The notes under the pieces are model-generated. The model searched no databases. It saw only the letters and a program-made list of their open reading frames with translations, and was not told the DNA's origin. Position numbers and translations under genes: made by a program. A stretch of DNA of 64,000 bases from Escherichia coli (GTDB taxonomy: Bacteria; Pseudomonadota; Gammaproteobacteria; Enterobacterales; Enterobacteriaceae). Shown here piece after piece: positions 35,858-46,930 of this stretch. Position 1 is the first letter of the stretch, and each line of letters starts with the position of its first letter. The DNA is taken from contig NZ_AP027764.1 in assembly GCF_036503815.1 (NCBI RefSeq), positions 2,294,001 to 2,358,000 of the forward strand, read 5' to 3'.

Positions 35858-36214
35858 AATCTATTCGCCTTATATATGTCTGGAGGTTTTGAGTATGATG
35901 ATTAATTATTATCGCCAGAACGAAATGTGCACGAAAAATTGCTATAAGAATTGTGTCACTTTTATCATTGCGATATGACCAGTTCGTCATTAATCTCATG
36001 ATCGTTTAAATACCACCGCCAAATAGCGCAACGAACTTTGCTGGATTCAGTTTATATGCGTAAATCCGCTCGCAGTAAACCTTTCAGACGCTGCGTGATG
36101 TTATGAGTGGTTCTTTAAGCGTTTTGCTGGTGTACTCACTACAAACGAATTGCGAATCGAATCAATGTGAAACGGAAAGGTACAATCTCCCTTTTTTTAG
36201 TGTTAACATCGTTC
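35858..36214. other. Spacer between arpB and the thrS leader
   Basis: About 357 bases without a gene. The arpB side is AT-rich (35880-35960). The thrS side should hold the thrS promoter; GTTAACAT at 36202-36209 is a possible -10 but its -35 is poor. A run CTTTTTTTAG lies at 36191-36200. Nothing else stands out. Confidence 0.55.
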
Positions 36215-36377
36215 AACCGGGTGGAAGGTGAGAGGTTAATGTCTTTCATTTGTGTACCTGATTGCGAACCAATTTAGCATTTGTTGGCTAGATGGTTTCG
36301 CAATGAACTGTTAATAAACAAATTTTTCTTTGTATGTGATCTTTCGTGTGGGTCACCACTGCAAATAAGGATATAAA
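36215..36377 (+). promoter_or_regulatory. thrS mRNA leader with tRNA-Thr-like arm
   Basis: The leader of thrS in E. coli is about 160 nt and mimics tRNA-Thr so that ThrRS represses its own translation. At 36336-36356 a seven-pair stem (GTGATCT with GGGTCAC, two wobbles) carries the seven-base loop TTCGTGT. This puts CGT, the anticodon-like triplet, in the loop positions 34-36 after a U. Just upstream, 36259-36300 can form further pairing. The transcript start is taken from the known leader length. Confidence 0.8.
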
Positions 36378-38306
36378 ATGCCTGTTATAACTCTTCCTGA
36401 TGGCAGCCAACGCCATTACGACCACGCTGTAAGCCCCATGGATGTTGCGCTGGACATTGGTCCAGGTCTGGCGAAAGCCTGTATCGCAGGGCGCGTTAAT
36501 GGTGAACTGGTTGATGCTTGCGATCTGATTGAAAACGACGCACAACTGTCGATCATTACCGCCAAAGACGAAGAAGGTCTGGAGATCATTCGTCACTCCT
36601 GTGCGCACCTGTTAGGGCACGCGATTAAACAACTTTGGCCGCATACCAAAATGGCAATCGGCCCGGTTATTGACAACGGTTTTTATTACGACGTTGATCT
36701 TGACCGCACGTTAACCCAGGAAGATGTCGAAGCACTCGAGAAGCGGATGCATGAGCTTGCTGAGAAAAACTACGACGTCATTAAAAAGAAAGTCAGCTGG
36801 CACGAAGCGCGTGAAACTTTCGCCAACCGTGGGGAGAGCTACAAAGTCTCCATTCTTGACGAAAACATCGCCCATGATGACAAGCCAGGTCTGTACTTCC
36901 ATGAAGAATATGTCGACATGTGCCGCGGTCCGCACGTACCGAACATGCGTTTCTGCCATCATTTCAAACTGATGAAAACGGCAGGGGCTTACTGGCGTGG
37001 CGACAGCAACAACAAAATGTTGCAACGTATTTACGGTACGGCGTGGGCAGACAAAAAAGCGCTAAACGCTTACCTGCAGCGCCTGGAAGAAGCCGCGAAA
37101 CGCGACCACCGTAAAATTGGTAAACAGCTCGACCTGTACCATATGCAGGAAGAAGCGCCGGGTATGGTCTTCTGGCACAACGACGGTTGGACCATCTTCC
37201 GTGAACTGGAAGTGTTTGTTCGTTCTAAACTGAAAGAGTACCAGTATCAGGAAGTTAAAGGTCCGTTCATGATGGACCGTGTTCTGTGGGAAAAAACCGG
37301 TCACTGGGACAACTACAAAGATGCAATGTTCACCACGTCTTCTGAGAACCGTGAATACTGCATTAAGCCGATGAACTGCCCGGGTCACGTACAAATTTTC
37401 AACCAGGGGCTGAAGTCTTATCGCGATCTGCCGCTGCGTATGGCCGAGTTTGGTAGCTGCCACCGTAACGAGCCGTCAGGTTCGCTGCATGGCCTGATGC
37501 GTGTACGTGGTTTTACCCAGGATGACGCGCATATCTTCTGTACTGAAGAACAAATTCGCGATGAAGTTAACGGATGTATCCGTTTAGTCTATGATATGTA
37601 CAGCACTTTTGGCTTCGAGAAGATCGTCGTCAAACTCTCCACTCGTCCTGAAAAACGTATTGGCAGCGACGAAATGTGGGATCGTGCTGAGGCGGACCTG
37701 GCAGTTGCGCTGGAAGAAAACAACATCCCGTTTGAATATCAACTGGGTGAAGGCGCTTTCTACGGTCCGAAAATTGAATTTACCCTGTATGACTGCCTCG
37801 ATCGTGCATGGCAGTGCGGTACAGTACAGCTGGACTTCTCCTTGCCGTCTCGTCTGAGCGCCTCCTATGTGGGTGAAGACAACGAGCGTAAGGTACCGGT
37901 AATGATTCACCGCGCAATTCTGGGGTCGATGGAACGTTTCATCGGTATCCTGACCGAAGAATTCGCTGGTTTCTTCCCGACCTGGCTTGCGCCGGTTCAG
38001 GTTGTTATCATGAATATTACCGATTCACAGTCTGAATACGTTAACGAATTGACGCAAAAACTATCAAATGCGGGCATTCGTGTTAAAGCAGACTTGAGAA
38101 ATGAGAAGATTGGCTTTAAAATCCGCGAGCACACTTTGCGTCGCGTCCCATATATGCTGGTCTGTGGTGATAAAGAGGTGGAATCAGGCAAAGTTGCCGT
38201 TCGCACCCGCCGTGGTAAAGACCTGGGTAGCATGGACGTAAATGAAGTGATCGAGAAGCTGCAACAAGAGATTCGCAGCCGCAGTCTTAAACAATTGGAG
38301 GAATAA
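36378..38306 (+). CDS. thrS: Threonyl-tRNA synthetase
   Basis: Class II synthetase (642 residues). N-terminal TGS domain (1-60), editing domain with [13 protein letters not shown] and CRGPHVP, then the catalytic core with motif 2 ([21 protein letters not shown]), zinc ligands Cys334 (MNCPGH), His385 and His511, and the C-terminal anticodon-binding domain. It represses its own translation by binding the leader. infC starts three bases after its stop. Confidence 0.98.
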
Positions 38307-38309
38307 GGT

Positions 38310-38852
<543 letters not shown>

Positions 38853-38871
38853 GGCCTTCAAGTAGCACTGT

Positions 38872-39146
<275 letters not shown>

Positions 39147-39172
39147 GCCGTTAACGTTTTTTAACTTTTTAA

Positions 39173-39556
<384 letters not shown>

Positions 39557-39564
39557 GCCAGTTG

Positions 39565-39592
39565 AAAGAGGGAGCTAGTCTCCCTCTTTTCG
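39565..39592 (+). terminator. Terminator of rplT
   Basis: Perfect 10-bp stem AAAGAGGGAG with CTCCCTCTTT (39565-39574/39580-39589), loop CTAGT, followed by T-C-G-T-T-T. Confidence 0.92.
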
Positions 39593-39678
39593 TTTCAACG
39601 CCATCAAAACATTGACTTTTATCGCCGTAGCCTTTTCAATAAAGGTCTTTTGAAAAGTACCAAAAGGTAACGCAAGCA

Positions 39679-39723
39679 ATGAATGCTGCTATTTTCCGCT
39701 TCTTTTTTTACTTTAGCACCTGA
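39679..39723 (+). CDS. pheM: Phe-rich leader peptide of pheST
   Basis: A 14-residue peptide ([14 protein letters not shown]), five of whose residues are Phe. Ribosome stalling at the Phe codons when Phe-tRNA is short prevents the terminator downstream from forming, so pheST is transcribed. The stop lies 47 bases before the attenuator. Confidence 0.95.
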
Positions 39724-39770
39724 CTCCAGGAGGCTAGCGCGTGAGAAGAGAAACGGAAAACAGCGCCTGA

Positions 39771-39796
39771 AAGCCTCCCAGTGGAGGCTTTTTTTG
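39771..39796 (+). terminator. pheST attenuator terminator
   Basis: AAGCCTCC (39771-39778), loop CAGT, GGAGGCTT (39783-39790), then a T run to 39795. The segment CTCCAGGAGGCT (39724-39735) behind the pheM stop can pair with the AGCCTCC arm, the expected alternative structure. Confidence 0.92.
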
Positions 39797-39819
39797 TATG
39801 CGCGTTTTGAAAAATAAAA

Positions 39820-39962
39820 AGCCTGTCTCATCAGGCGTAATTGTCGCAGCCAGTCTGGGCACGGCCAGCGCGGAGAAACCGGAGCGTACTTAAGTACGTG
39901 AGGATTTCGAGCACTGCCCGGGTCCAAAATGGCAAGTAAAATAGCCTGATGGGATAGGCTCT
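39820..39962. repeat. Long palindromic intergenic repeat between pheM and pheS
   Basis: The ends AGCCTGTCTCATCAGGC (39820-39836) and AGCCTGATGGGATAGGCT (39943-39960) are inverted with about three mismatches. The centre is a perfect 14-bp palindrome CGTACTTAAGTACG (39885-39898), and outer and inner axes coincide near 39891. The layout resembles the ERIC/IRU class of 120-145-bp palindromes with a central TTAAGTA-like core, but it does not match the ERIC consensus closely, so I leave the family open. Confidence 0.75.
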
Positions 39963-40006
39963 AAGTCCAACGAACCAGTGTCACCACTGACACAATGAGG
40001 AAAACC

Positions 40007-40990
40007 ATGTCACATCTCGCAGAACTGGTTGCCAGTGCGAAGGCGGCCATTAGCCAGGCGTCAGATGTTGCCGCGTTAGACAATGTGCGCGTCGAATATT
40101 TGGGTAAAAAAGGGCACTTAACCCTTCAGATGACGACCCTGCGTGAGCTGCCGCCAGAAGAACGCCCGGCAGCCGGTGCGGTTATCAACGAAGCGAAAGA
40201 GCAGGTTCAGCAGGCGCTGAATGCACGTAAAGCGGAACTGGAAAGCGCAGCGCTGAATGCGCGTCTGGCTGCGGAAACGATTGATGTCTCCCTGCCGGGT
40301 CGTCGTATTGAAAACGGCGGTCTGCATCCGGTGACCCGTACCATCGACCGTATCGAAAGTTTCTTCGGTGAGCTTGGCTTTACCGTGGCAACCGGGCCGG
40401 AAATCGAAGACGATTATCATAACTTCGATGCTCTGAACATTCCTGGTCACCACCCGGCGCGCGCTGACCACGACACTTTCTGGTTTGACGCTACCCGCCT
40501 GCTGCGTACCCAGACCTCTGGCGTACAGATCCGCACCATGAAAGCTCAGCAGCCACCGATTCGTATCATCGCGCCTGGCCGCGTTTATCGTAACGACTAC
40601 GACCAGACTCACACGCCGATGTTCCATCAGATGGAAGGTCTGATTGTTGATACCAACATCAGCTTTACCAACCTGAAAGGCACGCTGCACGACTTCCTGC
40701 GTAACTTCTTTGAGGAAGATTTGCAGATCCGCTTCCGTCCTTCCTACTTCCCGTTTACCGAACCTTCTGCAGAAGTGGACGTCATGGGTAAAAACGGTAA
40801 ATGGCTGGAAGTACTGGGCTGCGGGATGGTGCATCCGAACGTGCTGCGTAATGTTGGCATCGATCCGGAAGTTTACTCTGGTTTCGCCTTCGGGATGGGG
40901 ATGGAGCGTCTGACTATGTTGCGTTACGGCGTCACCGACCTGCGTTCATTCTTCGAAAACGATCTGCGTTTCCTCAAACAGTTTAAATAA
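40007..40990 (+). CDS. pheS: Phenylalanyl-tRNA synthetase alpha subunit
   Basis: Catalytic subunit (327 residues) of the alpha2beta2 PheRS. Class II motif 2 is seen in [24 protein letters not shown] and motif 3 in [17 protein letters not shown]; the N-terminal coiled coil precedes [15 protein letters not shown]. It starts at MSHLAELV with AATGAGG seven bases before. A short GTGTCA/TGACAC hairpin lies just upstream of the ribosome site. Confidence 0.98.
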
Positions 40991-41004
40991 GGCAGGAATA
41001 GATT

Positions 41005-43392
41005 ATGAAATTCAGTGAACTGTGGTTACGCGAATGGGTGAACCCGGCGATTGATAGTGATGCGTTGGCAAATCAAATCACCATGGCTGGCCTGGAAGTT
41101 GACGGTGTAGAACCGGTTGCCGGTAGCTTCCACGGCGTGGTTGTGGGTGAAGTGGTTGAGTGTGCGCAGCATCCGAACGCTGACAAACTGCGAGTGACAA
41201 AAGTGAATGTCGGCGGCGATCGCCTGCTGGACATTGTCTGCGGTGCGCCAAACTGCCGTCAGGGCCTGCGTGTGGCGGTAGCGACCATTGGTGCTGTTCT
41301 GCCGGGTGATTTCAAAATTAAAGCGGCAAAACTGCGCGGCGAACCGTCTGAAGGGATGCTGTGCTCCTTTTCTGAGCTGGGAATTTCTGACGATCACAGC
41401 GGCATTATCGAACTGCCAGCGGATGCGCCGATTGGCACCGACATCCGCGAATACCTGAAACTCGATGACAACACCATCGAAATCAGCGTAACGCCAAACC
41501 GTGCCGATTGCTTAGGCATTATCGGCGTGGCGCGTGATGTTGCCGTGCTGAACCAGCTGCCGCTGGTTGAACCGGAAATCGTTCCGGTTGGTGCGACCAT
41601 CGACGACACGCTGCCGATTGCAGTAGAAGCGCCGGAAGCCTGCCCGCGTTATCTTGGCCGTGTGGTAAAAGGCATTAACGTTAAAGCGCCAACTCCGCTG
41701 TGGATGAAAGAAAAACTGCGTCGTTGCGGGATCCGTTCTATCGATGCAGTTGTTGACGTCACCAACTATGTGCTGCTCGAACTGGGCCAGCCGATGCACG
41801 CTTTCGATAAAGATCGCATTGAAGGCGGCATTGTGGTGCGGATGGCGAAAGAGGGCGAAACGCTGGTACTGCTCGACGGTACCGAAGCGAAGCTGAACGC
41901 TGACACCCTGGTCATCGCCGACCACAACAAGGCGCTGGCGATGGGCGGCATCTTTGGTGGCGAACACTCTGGCGTGAATGACGAAACGCAAAACGTCCTG
42001 TTGGAATGCGCTTTCTTCAGCCCGCTGTCTATCACCGGTCGTGCTCGTCGTCATGGCCTGCATACTGATGCGTCTCACCGTTATGAGCGTGGCGTTGATC
42101 CGGCACTGCAGCACAAAGCGATGGAACGTGCGACCCGTCTGCTGATCGACATCTGCGGTGGTGAGGCTGGTCCGGTAATTGATATCACCAACGAAGCAAC
42201 GCTGCCGAAGCGTGCAACCATCACTTTGCGTCGCAGCAAACTGGATCGCCTGATTGGTCATCATATTGCCGATGAGCAGGTCACTGACATTCTGCGTCGT
42301 CTCGGCTGCGAAGTGACCGAAGGCAAAGACGAGTGGCAGGCAGTTGCGCCGAGCTGGCGTTTCGACATGGAGATTGAAGAAGATCTGGTCGAAGAAGTCG
42401 CGCGTGTTTACGGCTACAACAACATCCCTGATGAGCCGGTGCAGGCAAACCTGATTATGGGTACTCACCGCGAAGCCGATCTGTCGCTCAAGCGCGTGAA
42501 AACGCTGCTCAACGACAAAGGCTATCAGGAAGTGATCACCTACAGCTTCGTTGATCCGAAAGTGCAGCAGATGATCCATCCAGGCGTTGAAGCCTTACTG
42601 CTGCCAAGCCCTATTTCCGTTGAAATGTCAGCAATGCGTCTTTCCCTGTGGACCGGCCTGCTGGCAACCGTGGTGTACAACCAGAACCGTCAGCAGAACC
42701 GTGTGCGCATTTTCGAAAGTGGTCTGCGTTTCGTGCCAGATACTCAGGCACCGTTGGGCATTCGTCAGGATTTGATGTTAGCCGGTGTGATTTGCGGTAA
42801 CCGTTACGAAGAGCACTGGAACCTGGCAAAAGAGACCGTTGATTTCTATGATTTGAAAGGCGATCTTGAATCCGTTCTCGACCTGACCGGTAAACTGAAT
42901 GAGGTTGAGTTCCGTGCAGAAGCGAATCCGGCACTGCATCCGGGGCAATCCGCAGCGATTTATCTGAAAGGTGAACGTATTGGTTTTGTTGGGGTTGTTC
43001 ATCCTGAACTGGAACGTAAACTGGATCTTAACGGTCGCACTCTGGTGTTCGAACTGGAGTGGAACAAGCTCGCAGACCGCGTGGTGCCTCAGGCGCGCGA
43101 GATTTCTCGCTTCCCGGCGAACCGTCGTGACATCGCGGTGGTGGTCGCAGAAAACGTTCCCGCAGCGGATATTTTATCCGAATGTAAGAAAGTTGGCGTA
43201 AATCAGGTAGTTGGCGTAAACTTATTTGACGTGTACCGCGGTAAGGGTGTTGCGGAGGGGTATAAGAGCCTCGCCATAAGCCTGATCCTGCAAGATACCA
43301 GCCGTACACTCGAAGAAGAGGAGATTGCCGCTACCGTCGCCAAATGTGTAGAGGCATTAAAAGAGCGATTCCAGGCATCATTGAGGGATTGA
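41005..43392 (+). CDS. pheT: Phenylalanyl-tRNA synthetase beta subunit
   Basis: Beta subunit (795 residues), which edits mischarged Tyr-tRNA and binds the tRNA. An EMAP-like domain ([22 protein letters not shown]) comes first, then the B3/B4 editing region ([19 protein letters not shown]), the B5 domain and the C-terminal anticodon domain ([17 protein letters not shown]). It starts 14 bases after pheS and ends four bases before ihfA. Confidence 0.98.
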
Positions 43393-43396
43393 ACCT

Positions 43397-43696
43397 ATGG
43401 CGCTTACAAAAGCTGAAATGTCAGAATATCTGTTTGATAAGCTTGGGCTTAGCAAGCGGGATGCCAAAGAACTGGTTGAACTGTTTTTCGAAGAGATCCG
43501 TCGAGCTCTGGAAAACGGCGAACAGGTGAAACTCTCTGGTTTTGGTAACTTCGATCTGCGTGATAAGAATCAACGCCCGGGACGTAACCCGAAAACGGGC
43601 GAGGATATTCCCATTACAGCACGGCGCGTGGTGACCTTCAGACCCGGGCAGAAGTTAAAAAGCCGGGTCGAAAACGCTTCGCCCAAAGACGAGTAA
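43397..43696 (+). CDS. ihfA: Integration host factor alpha subunit
   Basis: DNA-bending protein (99 residues) acting as a heterodimer with IhfB. The HU/IHF arm motif [26 protein letters not shown] (about residues 60-85) with the intercalating Pro is exact. It lies four bases after pheT and is made from the phe transcript plus its own promoter inside pheT. Confidence 0.98.
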
Positions 43697-43710
43697 TCTG
43701 ATCTAACTAA

Positions 43711-43734
43711 AAAGGCCGCTCTGCGGCCTTTTTT
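43711..43734 (+). terminator. Terminator of ihfA
   Basis: AAAGGCCGC (43711-43719), loop TCT, GCGGCCTTT (43723-43731) running into a T tract. Confidence 0.95.
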
Positions 43735-43796
43735 CTTTTCACTGTCGAAGAGTCACCGTAAAATCAACGCCATGACACTTCAGCAGAACGGATACC

Positions 43797-44777
43797 ATGC
43801 TGACACTTGCCCGCCAACAACAGCGACAAAATATTCGCTGGTTATTATGCCTGTCAGTTTTGATGCTGCTGGCGCTTCTCTTAAGCCTTTGCGCCGGTGA
43901 ACAATGGATTTCGCCAGGTGACTGGTTTACTCCTCGTGGCGAACTGTTCGTCTGGCAAATTCGCCTGCCACGTACGCTGGCTGTATTGCTGGTTGGTGCG
44001 GCGCTGGCTATATCCGGCGCTGTAATGCAGGCATTGTTTGAAAATCCTCTGGCAGAACCTGGACTACTTGGCGTCTCTAACGGCGCAGGCGTAGGGCTTA
44101 TCGCCGCGGTATTGCTTGGGCAAGGGCAACTCCCAAACTGGGCACTAGGGCTGTGTGCGATTGCTGGCGCGCTTATCATCACTTTAATACTCTTACGTTT
44201 TGCCCGTCGTCATCTTTCGACCAGTCGGTTATTGCTGGCTGGTGTTGCATTAGGGATTATCTGTAGCGCACTAATGACGTGGGCTATCTATTTTTCCACC
44301 TCTGTTGATTTACGTCAGCTGATGTACTGGATGATGGGCGGTTTTGGCGGCGTAGACTGGCGGCAAAGTTGGCTGATGCTGGCATTGATCCCCGTGTTGT
44401 TGTGGATCTGTTGTCAGTCCAGACCGATGAATATGTTAGCACTTGGCGAGATCTCGGCGCGGCAACTGGGTTTACCCCTGTGGTTCTGGCGCAATGTGCT
44501 GGTGGCAGCGACCGGCTGGATGGTTGGCGTCAGTGTGGCGTTGGCGGGTGCTATCGGCTTTATTGGTCTGGTGATCCCACATATTCTCCGGTTATGTGGT
44601 TTGACCGATCATCGCGTATTACTTCCCGGCTGCGCGCTGGCAGGGGCGAGCGCATTACTGCTGGCCGATGTTGTAGCGCGCCTGGCATTAGCTGCCGCAG
44701 AGCTGCCTATTGGCGTGGTCACCGCAACGTTGGGTGCGCCGGTGTTTATCTGGTTATTGTTAAAAGCAGGACGTTAG
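43797..44777 (+). CDS. btuC: Vitamin B12 import permease BtuC
   Basis: Inner-membrane permease (326 residues, ten membrane helices) of the BtuCD-F cobalamin importer, FecCD family. Family blocks are RLPRTLAVLLVGAALAISGAVMQALFENPLAEPGLLGVSNGAG and GAIGFIGLVIPHILRLCGL. It is followed by btuE and btuD on the same strand. Confidence 0.97.
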   Translation: MLTLARQQQRQNIRWLLCLSVLMLLALLLSLCAGEQWISPGDWFTPRGELFVWQIRLPRTLAVLLVGAALAISGAVMQALFENPLAEPGLLGVSNGAGVGLIAAVLLGQGQLPNWALGLCAIAGALIITLILLRFARRHLSTSRLLLAGVALGIICSALMTWAIYFSTSVDLRQLMYWMMGGFGGVDWRQSWLMLALIPVLLWICCQSRPMNMLALGEISARQLGLPLWFWRNVLVAATGWMVGVSVALAGAIGFIGLVIPHILRLCGLTDHRVLLPGCALAGASALLLADVVARLALAAAELPIGVVTATLGAPVFIWLLLKAGR

Positions 44778-44837
44778 CCGCAAAAAGACGGTCTATGATT
44801 AAAAGCTAAGATTTTTACTGACCACCCAGGAGAGACG

Positions 44838-45389
44838 ATGCAAGATTCCATTCTGACGACCGTAGTGAAAGATATCGACGGTGAAGTGACCACGCTGGAG
44901 AAGTACGCCGGTAATGTGCTGTTGATTGTCAATGTCGCCTCAAAGTGTGGCTTAACGCCGCAATATGAGCAGTTGGAGAATATTCAGAAAGCCTGGGCCG
45001 ATCGTGGTTTTGTGGTGCTGGGATTCCCGTGCAACCAGTTTCTGGAGCAAGAACCGGGCAGCGATGAAGAGATTAAAACTTACTGCACCACTACCTGGGG
45101 GGTGACGTTCCCGATGTTCAGTAAGATTGAAGTTAATGGCGAAGGACGCCATCCGCTGTATCAAAAATTGATTGCCGCAGCGCCGACGGCAGTCGCGCCG
45201 GAAGAGAGCGGATTCTATGCCCGTATGGTCAGCAAAGGTCGTGCACCGCTGTACCCTGATGATATTTTATGGAATTTTGAGAAATTTTTAGTTGGCAGGG
45301 ACGGATTGGTCATCCAGCGTTTTTCCCCGGATATGACGCCGGAAGATCCCATTGTGATGGAAAGCATTAAACTGGCGTTGGCGAAATAA
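44838..45389 (+). CDS. btuE: Thioredoxin/glutathione peroxidase BtuE
   Basis: Peroxidase of 183 residues, Cys-type glutathione peroxidase family; the catalytic Cys is in [12 protein letters not shown] (near 37), with Gln in [12 protein letters not shown] and Trp in [15 protein letters not shown]-12 BtuE uses thioredoxin well and is not needed for B12 transport despite its place between btuC and btuD. Its stop overlaps the btuD ATG by one base. Confidence 0.95.
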
Positions 45390-46138
45390 TGTCTATTGTG
45401 ATGCAGCTACAGGATGTTGCGGAATCAACCCGCCTTGGGCCGCTTTCTGGCGAGGTTCGGGCTGGGGAGATCCTGCATCTGGTGGGGCCGAATGGCGCGG
45501 GTAAGAGTACCTTACTGGCGCGAATGGCCGGAATGACCAGCGGTAAGGGAAGCATTCAGTTCGCGGGGCAACCACTGGAAGCATGGTCCGCAACAAAACT
45601 CGCGCTGCATCGCGCCTATCTTTCACAACAACAGACGCCACCGTTTGCAATGCCGGTCTGGCACTACCTGACACTGCATCAGCACGATAAAACGCGTACC
45701 GAACTGCTGAATGATGTCGCAGGGGCGCTGGCTCTTGATGACAAACTCGGACGTAGCACCAATCAACTTTCCGGCGGCGAATGGCAACGCGTACGTCTTG
45801 CTGCGGTGGTGCTGCAAATCACACCACAAGCCAATCCCGCAGGCCAATTACTACTTCTTGATGAGCCTATGAACAGTCTTGATGTTGCGCAACAAAGTGC
45901 GTTAGACAAAATTCTGAGCGCGCTGTGTCAGCAAGGACTGGCGATTGTTATGAGCAGTCACGATCTCAACCACACCTTGCGTCATGCGCATCGGGCGTGG
46001 TTGCTAAAAGGTGGAAAAATGCTGGCCAGTGGACGCAGAGAAGAGGTGCTCACGCCGCCAAATCTGGCGCAGGCCTATGGGATGAATTTTCGCCGTCTGG
46101 ATATCGAAGGTCACAGAATGCTGATTTCGACCATCTGA
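45389..46138 (+). CDS. btuD: Vitamin B12 import ATPase BtuD
   Basis: ATPase (249 residues) that powers BtuC. Walker [10 protein letters not shown] near residue 33, signature LSGGEWQRV near 128, Walker [13 protein letters not shown] and the switch His in [13 protein letters not shown] are all intact. Its ATG overlaps the btuE stop (TAATG), so it is coupled. Confidence 0.97.
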
Positions 46139-46215
46139 TTTCATTAGTATCTTGAAAATCGGGTAATTACGACGCTAAATTAATGCAAGAATAAAAAACA
46201 GAGGAACCGTACGGA

Positions 46216-46680
46216 ATGCGTTTCTGCCTTATTTTGATCACAGCACTGTTTCTGGCCGGGTGTAGCCACCATAAAGCACCGCCGCCAAATGCCAGACTTT
46301 CTGATTCGATTACCGTTATTGCCGGTTTGAACGACCAGCTACAGAGCTGGCATGGCACGCCGTATCGTTATGGTGGCATGACGCGGCGCGGTGTGGACTG
46401 TTCGGGGTTTGTGGTTGTGACGATGCGCGATCGTTTCGATTTGCAGCTGCCCCGTGAAACCAAACAACAAGCCTCTATCGGCACGCAAATTGATAAAGAC
46501 GAGTTGCTGCCTGGTGACCTGGTCTTTTTCAAAACGGGCTCCGGACAAAATGGTTTGCATGTAGGTATTTACGATACCAACAACCAATTTATCCACGCCT
46601 CTACCAGCAAGGGAGTGATGCGTTCCTCACTCGATAATGTCTATTGGCAGAAAAATTTCTGGCAGGCGAGACGAATCTAG
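46216..46680 (+). CDS. nlpC: NlpC, NlpC/P60-family lipoprotein endopeptidase
   Basis: Lipoprotein (154 residues) with lipobox LAGC, lipid on Cys16. The NlpC/P60 domain has Cys62 (VDCSGFVVV), His115 (GLHVGIY) and His127 (QFIHAST), the catalytic set of peptidoglycan gamma-D-glutamyl-meso-DAP endopeptidases. It stands after btuD with a 77-base gap and is followed by a hairpin. Confidence 0.95.
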   Translation: MRFCLILITALFLAGCSHHKAPPPNARLSDSITVIAGLNDQLQSWHGTPYRYGGMTRRGVDCSGFVVVTMRDRFDLQLPRETKQQASIGTQIDKDELLPGDLVFFKTGSGQNGLHVGIYDTNNQFIHASTSKGVMRSSLDNVYWQKNFWQARRI

Positions 46681-46689
46681 TATGTCGAA

Positions 46690-46722
46690 AAATGGACGGC
46701 GATGATACATCTCCGTCCATTT
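46690..46722 (+). terminator. Terminator-like hairpin after nlpC
   Basis: AAATGGACGG (46690-46699) pairs with CCGTCCATTT (46713-46722), and the inner GATG pairs with CATC. It begins nine bases after the nlpC stop. The T run is short. Confidence 0.7.
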
Positions 46723-46825
46723 ACTCCTGAATACAGTAGTATTTTACAGACAAAAATACCGTATATGGATTATTCGTTTATAATCAGGATAATCTAATAA
46801 AAGGACCCCTGAAAAAGTGGTTAAC

Positions 46826-46930
46826 ATGGAACAAATGAAAGTTACTCCTTCTGTAATTGTTATGTCTTATGGCCTCATCCCTTTTAGCCGGATACTGAAA
46901 AACATCCTTCGAGAGGGACGGTTACCATGA
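46826..46930 (+). CDS. Possible 34-residue leader ORF overlapping ydiV
   Basis: ATG at 46826 opens a 34-codon frame (MEQMKVTPSVIVMSYG..., ending ILREGRLP) whose TGA overlaps the ydiV ATG as ATGA. A GTG three codons earlier (46817) lies 11 bases after AAGGA and would give 37 residues. The middle is hydrophobic and the end basic. I know of no annotated K-12 gene here. The overlap geometry argues for coupling to ydiV; translation is not proven. Confidence 0.4.
   Translation: MEQMKVTPSVIVMSYGLIPFSRILKNILREGRLP

Noticed and set aside
41512..42579. Minus-strand ORF of 355 codons inside pheT
   Set aside because: It is the antisense shadow of a GC-rich conserved gene; pheT fills the plus strand and the predicted protein has no family features or ribosome site.
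43797..44777. Cobalamin riboswitch before btuC
   Set aside because: The btuC upstream region has only the ihfA terminator and about 60 bases of spacer, too short; in E. coli the riboswitch is on btuB.
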